A stretch of DNA of 64,000 nucleotides from assembly GCA_036320915.1 (NCBI GenBank), contig JAXBDG010000013.1, positions 1,612,001 through 1,676,000 on the forward strand, read 5' to 3'. Each line of letters begins with the position of its first letter. The stretch's first letter is position 1. The notes under the pieces were generated by a model that saw only the letters and a list, made by a program, of their open reading frames with translations, was not told the DNA's origin and searched no databases. Origin of the DNA: Linnemannia elongata (lineage: Eukaryota; Mortierellomycota; Mortierellomycetes; Mortierellales; Mortierellaceae). Position numbers and translations under genes: made by a program. Below are positions 1 to 9,184 of the stretch, one piece after another.

Positions 1-1721
1 TTACCTTCAGTTTGATTGTCCTGGAAGATAGTTCAATATCATTCTTTCTCTCCTCATCTTACCTCATGGGATCAGCATGCCATGATGTGGGGTTGCGTCC
101 TCTCTCCCTTTCCCTCGATATAATGCACCTGTTGATGTTTTGTTTCTGAACCCTCCCTTCATTACCTCAGAGACAACGAAGTAAAGAGAGAACCAAGACG
201 GAAAGGAAAAAAGGGACAAGAAGAAGAGAGGCAATGATGAGGTCGCAGAAAGACATAGGACAGGAAGAGGAAGGGGAGGATAGGAAGAAGGGAGAAGAGG
301 CGAGATCGAGGGATAGAGGCAGGTTACTCATTTTTTTTTTTTTGTAGAATTGTAGCCATGCAATCATCCACGAATCTCACTGGAGCATTGGAGTCCCGGT
401 TACACCGTTGCACGGAAAGCGACGGCAGTATACATTCATAGATATATGGTCATTATCCAGAAACGTTTTTCGTGTCGTTTGTAGGCTACTCAACCGCTCT
501 TCTTCTCCAACATCCTTTGTCACTGGTTCAATAGCCTACTTGATTGTTCTTGTGGTAGCATGGCGGATGATGATGAAGAGAACAACAATAATGGCTCTCA
601 TTATCCATTATTCTCGAACCCATACCATCCCACCCCACCCCATCCCGTGTCCCAATGTCCTCGAATTGCTCCGTGCTTTCAACACTTTCTTTCCCTTCTA
701 TTACCTGTTCGTTTTTGATTTCATGATTTTTGTGCCATGCTTGTTTGTTTGTTTGTTTAAATGTACTTGGCCCCTTCTTCCTTTTCCCTCATCTCCCTTC
801 TCTCTCCCCCTTCCCCTCCCTTTCTCGTATTCATCCTCCCGGCCCTCTCCACTGCTTTTTTTTTTTATTTTTTATTTTTTTTTTTTTTCAAATCACAACC
901 TCAATCCACCGTTGTTCTCTTTCTCTTCTCTTTCTTTTTGTCTTTGTCTTATTCTCCTATTATTTTTTTATCTTTGCTCTTCCACGCCCTTCATATTTTC
1001 TGCAAAGTATCAATTGCTCGCAACGCCCTTGCCTTGCTCGAATCATTGGATGCATGCTGCAACGTCTTTTCTGGTTGGTTTTTTTTTTTGAACATACAGA
1101 TCATTAAGACACTCATTGGAAGGAGCTCTGCTCTCTCTTTGTTTCTCTTCCCCTCTCCTTCTCTCGCCTAAGGCTAAATTGCACATATACTAGCTCACAT
1201 ACAGGTTCTGACACCATTGCAAATCTGCACATGGTCCTTCCTTTTCTCATTTGTACTTTCCTCTTAAATGAAGGTCGGAGTCCACTTGTTTTCTTCTCTT
1301 AGGAATCTCCCTCTCTCTCTTTTTTTTTTTTTTTTTTTTTTCTTTCCTCACTGTCCTTCTTCTCGTTCTCCCTCTTTCTCGCTCTTTTTCTCTCTCCTTC
1401 CTGTCCCTCTCCCGCCCTTACACTCCGCACATCCCCTTGCGTGGCGTGGATATCACCCATATACCCTATGTAGCTTTGTACATTCCTCTTCATCCCTTCC
1501 TGGTATGAAAATTGGATCACTCACGCCAACTTGCCAAGGCAACGTCCATCGTCTCCGACCAGAGCGGATCTCTTACCCTTGTAGATATCCATCCTACTAA
1601 CCTATCCCCCTTTCCTTTTTTATTTCTTTCTGCCCCCATGAATTATAGCTTTCTATTCTATTCACCTACTCTATAATCCTTCATCCCTACCTAATAAGCA
1701 CCTAATTCTTTACACTCAACA
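1..1721. other. Upstream region with polypyrimidine leader, no gene seen
   Basis: No convincing gene was found here. From about 740 to 1420 the + strand is almost pure C/T with runs of T (860-890, 1320-1340). The open frames across it encode only Phe/Ser/Leu/Pro low complexity and are artefacts of composition. The pyrimidine-rich stretch leads into the + strand gene starting at 1722 and probably includes its promoter and 5' leader; similar tracts precede other genes here (DIP2-like, OPI1). Bases 1-45 read on the minus strand resemble a short piece ending in a GTAA donor, but this is too short to call. Confidence 0.5.
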
Positions 1722-4700
1722 ATGCAACGCTTTCGATCCAGCTCGTCATCATCGACATTAGACAGCCCCCTCTCGCCGACTTACCTCTCCCACATCAGTC
1801 CTTCACAATCCACCACAACCAACAATAACAACGACAAATCAACCACAACAAACATCAACATTGTGCACAACACCACGCGTCGGGGTGGCCCCATCAATAT
1901 CTCTGCGCATGCACTAGTTTCACCTTCCTCGAGCCTGCCTCGATCCGCCTATGACCCTCCACCAACTCCAACTTCTCCACGCCTACCTCAGTCTCCCATC
2001 AGCAGCGCAGCCGGTGTGATGAAGAAACTCTTGCGGCGGCGACGTGGTCACACCGGCGACGAGACTGGACTTGGTATTGTCGGTGCTAGTATTGGTGCTA
2101 ATAATAGGAGCACGGGCTATGAGGCTGCTGCTGGATCGCCAGGAGGCCCAGGTTCGATCCACTCGTTTGTGATTGTCGGGGGTGAGGGTGCAGTGGCTAC
2201 AGGCACCACCATCTACGATCTCGAGCCACCATCACCCGTTTCCCCGTCATCATTTACTTTTTCCACCTCTGCATCCTTTTCATCGACCACTCGCGCCTCC
2301 TCTGGCTCAATGGGCCCCTTAGTCGGTACGACCGGGATGATCAGCCCTAGAAGTCCAACCTTTCCTCAGTCGATGATGACCCGTTTCTCCACAGGGAGGG
2401 ATCAGCAGCAGCAACACATGCATATGCAGCAACAACAACAACAACAAAAACATCAACAACAGCAGCAGCAGCAGGCACTCCCTGAAGCACATGCAACACA
2501 TTCCCCCTCTCCGACTTTACCTATCTCCATCCCTGTTCGAGGCCGGTCTCGTAGCCCCTCAATCCCAAACGCCACCACCGCCACTGCCTCTGCTACTGCT
2601 ACTTCTCCTCCAGTGTCGGTCATTGGTCCTCCTGGCCAGGTTCAGTCCTTGTCACTCTCCGCTGCACACCTCCATCGACGCCTCGATCGACGTTCCCTCT
2701 CAGCCGACAGCCTCCGGTCTGACAAAGATCAGCCAGCCTCCTCTATTCAGACTACGGGGTCGAATTCTTCTGCAGCAACCATCACTCCTGACATCCCAGT
2801 GCAAGCACCTTCCTCTGTCAATCAACAGCAGCAACAGCCATCTGTCTCATCAAAATCATCTCCATCGCCGTTATCTTCGGATCGACATGGTCATATTCAA
2901 GGAGATGTTGAGTTTTTCAGAAAGTCAGTCGAGTTCTTGCGGGCCCACCATAGCCGCCACAACACCGCCGACGACTGGGCCAACAGAAACAAGCGCAAAC
3001 ATCAAGTGCCAGTAAGACGTCAGTCCGAGTCTTGTCTGTTGGACAGGATTGCCCAGAGCCATGTCAGCGACAAGGACAGCACTGCCAGCACCAATGACAG
3101 GAAGACGGTTATCTTGTCATCGTCAGCTCCTGCCAACGAGAAGGGTGTAGAGAACGAGGCGGAGGAACCTAGAGCGTTCGGTCCTGGCAGTTGCTGGAAG
3201 GATCTCGACCTGACATATCCAAGTATGATGGACTTTGACCAGTTTGTTGATGATAGCAATCGATCGTTGCTCTCATCTGTCGACATCCTCCTCATGCCAA
3301 CCATCTCGTCTCCCACCCGGTACTACGACTGTCCTCGATCTCGAAAACTCGTGCGCTCATACCTGACCTCTAAAGGCCGCGAGTTTGACGAGATGATCGA
3401 GTTTGGATTTCCCTTGACATCCATTGTCGATGACAATAAGTCCTCGTCGCCATCGTCTTCGAAGGATTGTCGTTTCTTGACACTGAGATTGACATTGACA
3501 CCATGGCATGCTCGCGCGGACGAAGCCAAGCTGTATGGATCGGACGATGCTGCCGTCGTTGCTGCTGCTGTACCTATCAAAGAGATGGTCAACAAGTTCT
3601 TGTCAAGGACTTCTGCTAAACTGTCGTGCTCACCCCCGCGCATCCTGTCGCTCTTGCCTGACCGCAAGCTGAGTCTCACTCCCGATTCGTCCCTAGCTGT
3701 TGCCCACCAACAGCAGCCTTCACCTTTGGACACCAGTGCCGCTTCTCCTTCGTCAGCAACGTCTCCTTCCCTCTCTCAGACCCCTCGCAGCTTCTTTGAT
3801 ATGTCAGTAGGCACCACCACTTCGCAATCTGGCTCTTCTCAGCTCCCACCCTCTGGTCCCAGAAGCGCCAAGGCCACCAACAGCGGCGCTGTTTCTCCTG
3901 CGACTACAGGTAGTGCTCTCCCCCCTCGTCGTCAAAAAGGCTTCCGCATCATGGATCCTTCGAACATGTCCGCCCCGACTCCACTCTCCCTTTCAACAGC
4001 TTCACCATCTCCATTGTTGAGAACAGTCAGCTCTGCCGACTATCTGAGCATCGATCCTTCTTCTCCTGGGATGATGGCGTCCCCACCCTCGACACCATCG
4101 CCTACGACTGCCTATCCTTTCCAAACACAACGCCCTTACAGCCAACAGCCTCTCTTGCCTCCTCGCAAAGGCTCCTTGTCAGCCATGTCCAGCTATTACT
4201 CTCAACAGCAGCCACTCTATTCGACTGGCTCTTTTGATGACTTGACCTCCCAGCCGTCACCTCCACCCGCTGTCCCTGCACGTCGCAAGGCTTCCTCCCC
4301 TGCTATCTTTAACACCACCTCCTCTGCGACTGCCGCTGGTGTCTATCCTGGCGACGACAACAGCAGCAGCAACAACCACATCACTCATGGCCCTCGTTAC
4401 CAGCACCTCGCACCAACCCCTCCTCCTGAAATGACGATCCCCTCCCCCCGATATATGTCCACATCCCCCTTTGTCACCACCACCAACAATAACAACAGAT
4501 CCAACAAATTCTCAACCTCGCCTCCCTCGCCTCCCTCGCCTCAACCCATGCCTGGTGTCACAGCTAATACAACAACTGCAGTTCCAATCCCAATCCCAGG
4601 CGCCAGCAGCAGATACCCTCACCATCGGCCCCCCATCTACGGCACCAGCACACCACCACCACTTGCAGCCAGCACTGCTCCTACTACCATTTGGTCGGAG

Positions 4701-4904
4701 ACGGATGTCTATGGAGCTCCCTCTGCTCGGATCGCCCGTCCTCGCCGACACGACTCGGCCGAGCATCTTCACTCTCACTCCCAATCTAAGCAGCAACAAC
4801 AGCAGGCTGTGTCATCTCCATCCTCGACTTCAACTGGTGCCACGGATACCTACCGAATGTACATTCCTCAAACCCAATACGCTCCATCTGTCCATAGCCA
4901 TTAA
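1722..4904 (+). CDS. Unrecognised Ser/Pro/Gln-rich protein with basophilic phosphosite motifs
   Basis: Single uninterrupted frame of 1060 residues; I do not recognise the family. Most of it is disordered: Ser/Thr/Asn-rich at the start, a CAA/CAG-encoded Gln run at about residues 228-251, and Pro-rich segments after residue 660. One stretch, about residues 385-655, has balanced composition with many hydrophobic and aromatic residues and is the only part likely to fold. At least four basic sites of the R-[RK]-x-S kind occur (RRQS near 431, RKGS near 815, RKAS near 855, RRHDS near 1006). Several lie inside proline-rich PPR/PAR contexts of the sort SH3 domains bind. A signalling or cortical adaptor fits, but this is inference. 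The ATG at 1722 follows a long pyrimidine leader and is the first in the frame. A T-rich tract follows the stop. Confidence 0.85.
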   Translation: MQRFRSSSSSSTLDSPLSPTYLSHISPSQSTTTNNNNDKSTTTNINIVHNTTRRGGPINISAHALVSPSSSLPRSAYDPPPTPTSPRLPQSPISSAAGVMKKLLRRRRGHTGDETGLGIVGASIGANNRSTGYEAAAGSPGGPGSIHSFVIVGGEGAVATGTTIYDLEPPSPVSPSSFTFSTSASFSSTTRASSGSMGPLVGTTGMISPRSPTFPQSMMTRFSTGRDQQQQHMHMQQQQQQQKHQQQQQQQALPEAHATHSPSPTLPISIPVRGRSRSPSIPNATTATASATATSPPVSVIGPPGQVQSLSLSAAHLHRRLDRRSLSADSLRSDKDQPASSIQTTGSNSSAATITPDIPVQAPSSVNQQQQQPSVSSKSSPSPLSSDRHGHIQGDVEFFRKSVEFLRAHHSRHNTADDWANRNKRKHQVPVRRQSESCLLDRIAQSHVSDKDSTASTNDRKTVILSSSAPANEKGVENEAEEPRAFGPGSCWKDLDLTYPSMMDFDQFVDDSNRSLLSSVDILLMPTISSPTRYYDCPRSRKLVRSYLTSKGREFDEMIEFGFPLTSIVDDNKSSSPSSSKDCRFLTLRLTLTPWHARADEAKLYGSDDAAVVAAAVPIKEMVNKFLSRTSAKLSCSPPRILSLLPDRKLSLTPDSSLAVAHQQQPSPLDTSAASPSSATSPSLSQTPRSFFDMSVGTTTSQSGSSQLPPSGPRSAKATNSGAVSPATTGSALPPRRQKGFRIMDPSNMSAPTPLSLSTASPSPLLRTVSSADYLSIDPSSPGMMASPPSTPSPTTAYPFQTQRPYSQQPLLPPRKGSLSAMSSYYSQQQPLYSTGSFDDLTSQPSPPPAVPARRKASSPAIFNTTSSATAAGVYPGDDNSSSNNHITHGPRYQHLAPTPPPEMTIPSPRYMSTSPFVTTTNNNNRSNKFSTSPPSPPSPQPMPGVTANTTTAVPIPIPGASSRYPHHRPPIYGTSTPPPLAASTAPTTIWSETDVYGAPSARIARPRRHDSAEHLHSHSQSKQQQQQAVSSPSSTSTGATDTYRMYIPQTQYAPSVHSH
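2402..2475 (+). repeat. CAG/CAA trinucleotide repeat encoding polyglutamine
   Basis: Interrupted CAR repeat inside the 1060-residue protein, mixing CAG and CAA codons with His and Met interruptions. Translated, it is a Gln-rich segment of about 24 residues. Mixed codons suggest selection for glutamine rather than recent pure repeat slippage. Confidence 0.85.
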
Positions 4905-5260
4905 CAACTCTCTGTCTTTCTTTTTTTTTTTTTTTTTGTGTATGCCTTCGTTTTTTCGTTTGGCATGAACTTAACGAGTCTGCTTTGTTCTTACCTTTTA
5001 ATGCATCCTTCCACACATTTGTCAAGGCTGTTCGTTCGTTTTTGTTTTGTTCACTCTTTCCACATATGTACACACACATCCTTCTTTTTTTCTCTTCAGC
5101 AGAAAAATAAATTATGAGCACCCTTGGTTGATTCGTGCCAACCTTCAAACTTTCAGGCACTAAGCCTATCTCAGAATCACCTTCAAAACTGAAAAATAGT
5201 GGCCCCCTAGAACCCCCTAACCTGGGAACTCCAAAAAAAAGCAAAAGAGCAAAAGAGAAG
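4905..5260. other. Intergenic, 3' flank of the Ser/Pro-rich gene
   Basis: A T17 tract follows shortly after the stop at 4904, and A/T-rich sequence continues to about 5115. An A-rich segment (5230-5260) directly precedes the tRNA on the plus strand. Read on the tRNA strand it supplies the T-run that would terminate RNA polymerase III. No gene seen. Confidence 0.5.
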
Positions 5261-5332
5261 CTCCTTGGCGGGGAATTGAACCCCGGTCTTCCGCGTGACA
5301 GGCGGAGATACTCACCACTATACTACCAAGGA
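5261..5332 (-). tRNA. trnD-GUC: tRNA-Asp (anticodon GUC), copy 1
   Basis: 72-nt tRNA with no intron. The 7-bp acceptor stem pairs TCCTTGG with CCAAGGA, the discriminator base is G, the anticodon loop reads CTGTCAC (anticodon GTC), and the T-arm contains GGTTCAATTCC. Downstream on the same strand a CTTCTCTTTT sequence provides a Pol III terminator. The 72-base gene reads identically at 25782-25853 and 25970-26041. About 15 bases beyond the 5' end are also shared with the third copy, so the copies arose by recent duplication. Confidence 0.97.
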
Positions 5333-5510
5333 ATGGTGCTTGTTGGATACGGGTCCGTGGTAGTAGTATATATACATATATTTTCTTGAGAATCTCTATT
5401 CGTGCTCAGCCATCGTGTCACGTGCCTTTTGGCTGTGGCGGAGCCAAGGTACAAGCCCAAGTGGCTGACCAGTACTCATACACTGGCGACCCCCCCGAGA
5501 TGCGGATCAT

Positions 5511-6035
5511 GTGCGGGGATTCTCCTCTATCGGTGGAGCTCGAGCCGTGCACAGCGGTAGTCCTGCTCCCGATCGCGATGAGAACCCCAAGTGGAACGTA
5601 TCGGACTTACTCCGCGGCATCACCCCAAAGAGCATGTTGACCGAATGGTGCGCGGTCTTCAGAACCCCACAGTCCATCGCCAAGACGGTCCTCCACAAAT
5701 TTGTTGGTTACCTGGAGACACAGGCCTCAGAGCGGATCTGGAAACCCCGATGCTCCGCGACTATCGAGTGGAAGCAGACCCAGGGCATCTCTGTGAAGGA
5801 CAAGACATCCAAATACACAGGTCCTCGTGGTGACTGGAGTCAAGGATATGGCTACATCACGCGCGATGGTTTCTGCCCGTGTGGCGCTTCGCTAGCCACA
5901 CATGAGGATCGGACATGCCCTGGAGCGACCAAGAATCCACGAGCAGCTGATGAACGGCTGTTAGACAGCTTGTTGGGAAGAAGGAGGTTAACATTGATGG
6001 AGAAGATGGGAAGAATCCCCTTCATCCGTATATAG
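5511..6035 (+). pseudogene. Degenerate non-LTR retrotransposon 3' end, copy 1
   Basis: Open frame of 174 codons that looks like the extreme C-terminus of a LINE-type polyprotein. It has a basic Trp/Arg-rich region followed by a zinc-knuckle pattern C-x-C-x6-H-x4-C (near 5877-5920), which in many LINEs closes the reverse-transcriptase ORF. There is no reverse transcriptase domain, so the copy is 5' truncated; homology to copy 2 starts near 5590. After the stop a short 3' UTR ends in AATAAA (about 6191) and an A26 tract, as expected for a retrotransposed 3' end. It lies about 180 bp upstream of the tRNA-Asp 5' end. The family assignment rests on architecture and motif and was not checked by search. 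Confidence 0.6.
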
Positions 6036-6232
6036 TTTTATTTTCTTCCGTTATTGCTGTGAGGAGCAGCGACAATTGTTGCGCAGAGCCAGGTCCCGGA
6101 CCGGACTGTGACTGACGGATGGTTCACTGAAGAGTTTGGTCTGTAGTCCCCTTTACTTCCAAATGCCTCCTTTGTTCTGTTTGTCAGAGAAATAAAATTG
6201 TGTACGAAAAAAAAAAAAAAAAAAAAAAAAAA
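6036..6232 (+). mobile_element. Retrotransposon 3' UTR and poly(A) tail
   Basis: Follows the stop of the LINE-like fragment. The sequence AATAAA (about 6191) is followed about 10 bases later by an uninterrupted A26 run (6207-6232). A polyadenylation signal plus a templated poly(A) tail on the + strand is the expected 3' boundary of target-primed reverse transcription. Confidence 0.6.
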
Positions 6233-6294
6233 GGAACGTGTCGTCCGCGGTAAAATTGTGTACGAAAAACAAAAATGGAACGTGTCGTCCGCGG
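6193..6294 (+). repeat. Tandem duplication spanning the poly(A) junction
   Basis: Two head-to-tail units: 6193-6250 and 6251-6294. Each begins with TAAAATTGTGTACGA, carries an A-rich stretch (A26 in the first, a shorter A-rich stretch with C and T in the second), and ends with GGAACGTGTCGTCCGCGG. The second unit's end joins directly into LINE-like copy 2. The duplication therefore unites the tail of copy 1 with the 5' edge of copy 2. Confidence 0.85.
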
Positions 6295-6764
6295 CCTCAC
6301 CCCCAAAAGCATGTTGACTGGATGATCCGCGGTCTTCTGAACCCCACAGTCCATCACCAAGACGGTCCTCCACAAGTTTGTTAGTTACCTGGAGACGCAG
6401 GCCTCAGAGCTGATCTGGAAACCCCGATGCTCCGAAGCGATCGCGTGGGAGCAGACCCAGGGATTTTCTGCCAAGGACATGACAAGACATCAAAATACAC
6501 AAGCCCCTGTGGTGACTGGAGTCAAGGATGCGCTTACATCGCGCGTGATGGTTTCTGCCCGTATGGCGCTTCGCTAGCCACATATGGGGGTCTGACCTGC
6601 CCTGAAAGGGCCAAAGATCCACACACTGGTGACGAACGGATGTTGAAGGGTTTGTTGGGAAGGAGGAAGTTGTCGTTGATAGTCTACGGCGACTTCGATT
6701 TTGTGAAGGGTCTGCCTCCTTTCGAGTCGATTAATGCCTTTGGCCAGCAAGGCTGCCATCCTTG
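6277..6764 (+). pseudogene. Degenerate non-LTR retrotransposon 3' end, copy 2
   Basis: Clear nucleotide repeat of copy 1 (5590-5990): the segment from the CCGCGG site to the GLLGRR-encoding region can be followed base by base with scattered substitutions and small indels. It is frameshifted relative to copy 1 (a short insertion in the ACAAGACATC region) and the zinc-knuckle second Cys has become Tyr, so it is inactive. Its 3' end diverges from copy 1 after about 6680, so it may carry a different 3' flank or have decayed further. No poly(A) tail is visible after it. Confidence 0.6.
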
Positions 6765-6822
6765 ATAAAACTCCTCTGATTCCTTTTCTTGACTCATTTT
6801 GTGTCCTTGAGCTCCAAATTGA

Positions 6823-7141
6823 CTCAAGTCCTTTATCATTTTTTTCTCTTTCCTTGTTCTTCCCCTCATTGTAAGTGGACCTGAACAACGAGAGCGATTT
6901 ATTCTAGCGCAGTCTCTCCATCATTTTGTCACCGCGACCGCCCCTGTCACTGCTTCAGCCTTTGACTCCACCATGGGCAGTGGTGGCACTGTGGGCGTTG
7001 TTGTGAAACGACAAGATGAATGTAACAAGGAATACCACGATGATTTGCCTCGATGACGAGGTTCTGATCTTCAGTGGCGGGAAATGCTACAATGAAAAAC
7101 GCGTTACCAGTACTGAATTTGTTAATCTAACAGGCTGCTGA
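6823..7141 (+). pseudogene. Frameshifted relic of a defensin-like secreted peptide gene
   Basis: Two overlapping frames together match the paralogues at 7838 and 26921. The first frame (6823-7056) has a hydrophobic leader without an ATG, then an Ala/Thr/Pro pro-region, a Gly-rich stretch and a Kex2-type Lys-Arg directly followed by a Gln and the first Cys. The second frame (7040-7141) continues with a Cys, exactly 12 residues, a Gly-Gly-Lys-Cys in place of the family's C4, and ends in Cys plus stop. The C3-x12-C4 spacing is the same as in both intact genes. The start codon is missing, the second Cys is replaced by His, and a one-base shift separates the frames. It is described here as a relic only. 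Confidence 0.65.
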
Positions 7142-7837
7142 GCGCAGCTCCTTATTTTTGTTCGTCTCTATCCTAACGCCGTCAAAGCCAGCGCGGGCCT
7201 TTGCTCGTTCTTCATTGTTAGACTTTTGATAACACAACGAAAAAACAACAAAAAGAAAACTCCCCCTCTTCTTTCCTCCCTCCTACTTTCCCCCCTACCT
7301 GTTGCCACAGAAACCAATCTTTTATGACTGTTCGTCTCGCCCTGGGTTCAAGGTGTCTCCTTTTTTCCCTTAGGAGTTTGGTTCCCCACCTATCGTTAAT
7401 GCACGTTGAAGATGGTAGCCGGGGTCTTTTTTGAGGATCGCACAATCGCACACGCCTCTTGTTCTCTATTTTTTTCCACCCTTGTAGCACTAATGGAGGG
7501 GGGTTCTTTCCCATGCATTCCTTGTGGTCCTTAATGTAGCCTCCTTATTCTTTTCGGTGTTGCTCCCTTCTCTTCGATTTTTTTCTTCATTTTGCGCACT
7601 GGTGTCTGGCTCTTTTCTCTTCTACATCTGATGAACTTTTTGGTGTTTGGGGATAAATATCCAGACGCCAACTCTTTTGCTCGCTACACACAAACAAAAC
7701 TCAAAAAAACACAACAAAACAAAACAATCAAAATCAAAATTCCCCTCTCCCACACATCTCATCCACACAAACAAACCAAACCAAAACAAGCAAAGACACT
7801 CTCCCTCCCCCTTCCTTTACTTCAGGCTATACAATAG
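7142..7837. promoter_or_regulatory. Promoter and leader region of the defensin-like gene
   Basis: A TATA-like ATAAATAT lies at 7653-7660, about 180 bp before the ATG. From about 7680 to 7800 the + strand becomes a C/A-rich leader with almost no G (runs of ACACAAAC and AAACAAAACAA), as in many highly expressed fungal secreted-protein genes. The paralogue at 26921 has a similar TATA-like ATAAATA (26781-26787) about 140 bp before its ATG. Nothing else is recognisable in 7142-7600. Confidence 0.5.
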
Positions 7838-8137
7838 ATGTTTTCTCTTCGCAAGGTCTTTGTCCTGGCCGTCATGGTCGCCACCATCGCCTTCCTCGGT
7901 CTGTTCAACAGCAACCACAACAGCCTCGCGATTGTAATGGCCGCCCCTGCACCTGCACCCGTCCCCGCCTCTATTGCTACTATCGATGGTGGTGGTGCTG
8001 GACTTGTGGGAGTATTTGAGAAACGAACTGTTTGCGACGACGAGCAATGTTTTGACGATTGCGTTGAGGACAAGGACGTTGTTTACCATGGTGGATACTG
8101 CTATCAGAGCGTCTGTCAATGTGTTCTTCTCGATTGA
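7838..8137 (+). CDS. Secreted defensin-like cysteine-rich prepropeptide (CS-alpha-beta type)
   Basis: 99-residue precursor. An N-terminal signal (Arg-Lys then about 17 hydrophobic residues, to about residue 22-35) is followed by an Ala/Pro-rich pro-segment, a Gly-rich stretch and a Lys-Arg site at about residues 62-63. The predicted mature peptide of 36 residues has six Cys spaced C-x4-C-x3-C-x12-C-x4-C-x-C. C-x3-C paired with C-x-C, and a GGYC before the last pair (gamma-core-like), is the CS-alpha-beta defensin signature known from fungal plectasin-type peptides. It is unusually acidic (about ten Asp/Glu, one Lys), so classical cationic membrane killing is doubtful. An antimicrobial or effector role is inference. 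AATAAA starts only 3 bases after the stop, as it nearly does in the paralogue at 26921. Confidence 0.75.
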   Translation: MFSLRKVFVLAVMVATIAFLGLFNSNHNSLAIVMAAPAPAPVPASIATIDGGGAGLVGVFEKRTVCDDEQCFDDCVEDKDVVYHGGYCYQSVCQCVLLD

Positions 8138-8147
8138 GAAATAAATA

Positions 8148-8252
8148 ATGGTGTCCCGACTGGGTGGCACCTGCAACCCTTGGGAGATATGCACTAAAAA
8201 AAATGACAAAGGACAATTGAATGAATGTGACTGTAGAGTGCAAGGAAAAGTT
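8148..8252 (+). other. Short Cys-rich open frame directly after the defensin-like gene
   Basis: Starting 10 bases after the stop, a frame from an ATG at 8148 reads a Gly-Gly-Thr-Cys followed by C-x5-C and later a Cys-Asp-Cys. It then runs into a T-rich tract. The Cys pattern recalls the end of a CS-alpha-beta domain but has only four Cys and no signal peptide. It could be a decayed paralogue fragment or chance; I cannot decide. Confidence 0.2.
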
Positions 8253-8387
8253 ACGCGTTTTTTTTATTTTTTTTATTTTTTTATTTTTTTTTCTTTGACT
8301 GGTACTGATCGTTTTCTGAGACACATAAAGTTATCTGATAACCCATCATAATCATTACTCGCCCATCCAAAATTCGACACCAGAGTA

Positions 8388-8657
8388 TTGCAGAATTTCT
8401 CTCTCTCTCTCTCTCTCTCTCTCAAGACCAAACCCCATCATCTTCTTCCATTTCCCACTTCAACTTTGCCACCGCTATGGTCACCTTTATCTTCCTCCCT
8501 CCTTGGCACCGCAACCATCTTAACCAGAGTATTCACCACCGCCGCCGCCACTCCCGCGCCCACGCTGGGGTGGAGGCAACACTATCGACCCCTATGTCAA
8601 ACGACGAATGTCTGCGAAGATTATTGTGGTGACTCCCGCGACTCTGAAATTTTTTGA
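8388..8657 (+). pseudogene. Possible second decayed defensin-like copy
   Basis: An open frame with a (TC)n-coded start contains a weak hydrophobic leader. A segment around 8476-8497 resembles the signal-coding DNA of the intact neighbour (ATGGTC followed by CTTTATCTTCCTCC), then comes an Ala/Thr/Pro pro-region and, near the end, a C-x3-C pair. In a neighbouring frame the same DNA encodes a Val-Lys-Arg-Arg, as if the Kex2 site and the Cys lie on opposite sides of a frameshift. The C-terminal half of the domain is missing. The resemblance is weaker than that of the 6823-7141 relic. Confidence 0.3.
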
Positions 8658-9184
8658 CGCCATGCAAGCGCGCGATCTTGCATTTTTTTTTTTTTGTTAG
8701 TGTTAAGAATACCAAGACTAATTAATACTTGAAAGCCCCCCTCCGTCGTTTGTTTTCCGTCATTTCCCCAACTGCCGATTTTTCCAACCTTGTTTTGTTG
8801 ATCTTTGTGATCTTTGTTTCCGTCTCTCTCATACAATACACACCAATGCCAGGACCTTATACATGTTTTGTTATGATACAGCATTTATTGATTTTTGTTA
8901 TTTTTCGAAAAAGAAAAGTCGTGATAGAAGGAAAAAAAAGGGGAGAAGAGTTGCTAAAATACATGAAGAAAGGTAGTTATAATGGTAACCAAAAAAAAAA
9001 AAAAAAATAAAAAAAAAAACAGAAAAAATAAAGGTAAAAGGTAAAAGAAAGGGGGAGGGGGAGGCAAAGCGACATTGCCAAGGTATGGAAGGGAGTGGAC
9101 ATGGTATCCACCGTTTTTGTATGTGTGTTTGAGGAAGATCCAAAGCCAAAAAAAAAAAAGTTGAGAAAAACTCTACTTTTTTTT
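8658..9184. other. Intergenic between the defensin-like cluster and OPI1
   Basis: A/T-rich with A-tracts near 8991-9019 and 9149-9160. These lie downstream of the OPI1 stop on the minus strand, where they read as T-runs. No gene seen. Confidence 0.5.

Noticed and set aside
1..60. A possible minus-strand exon end with a GTAA donor at the very start
   Set aside because: Only about 40 bases are available, there is no supporting protein similarity, and the ATG-containing frame stops after 11 codons.
408..1171. Long overlapping + strand open frames rich in Phe/Ser/Leu
   Set aside because: They come from a nearly pure C/T tract with almost no A or G to form stops; three overlapping frames are open at once, which indicates composition, not coding.
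3020..3733. Two minus-strand frames of 98 and 136 codons
   Set aside because: They are antisense shadows of the 1060-residue + strand protein, with no family features.
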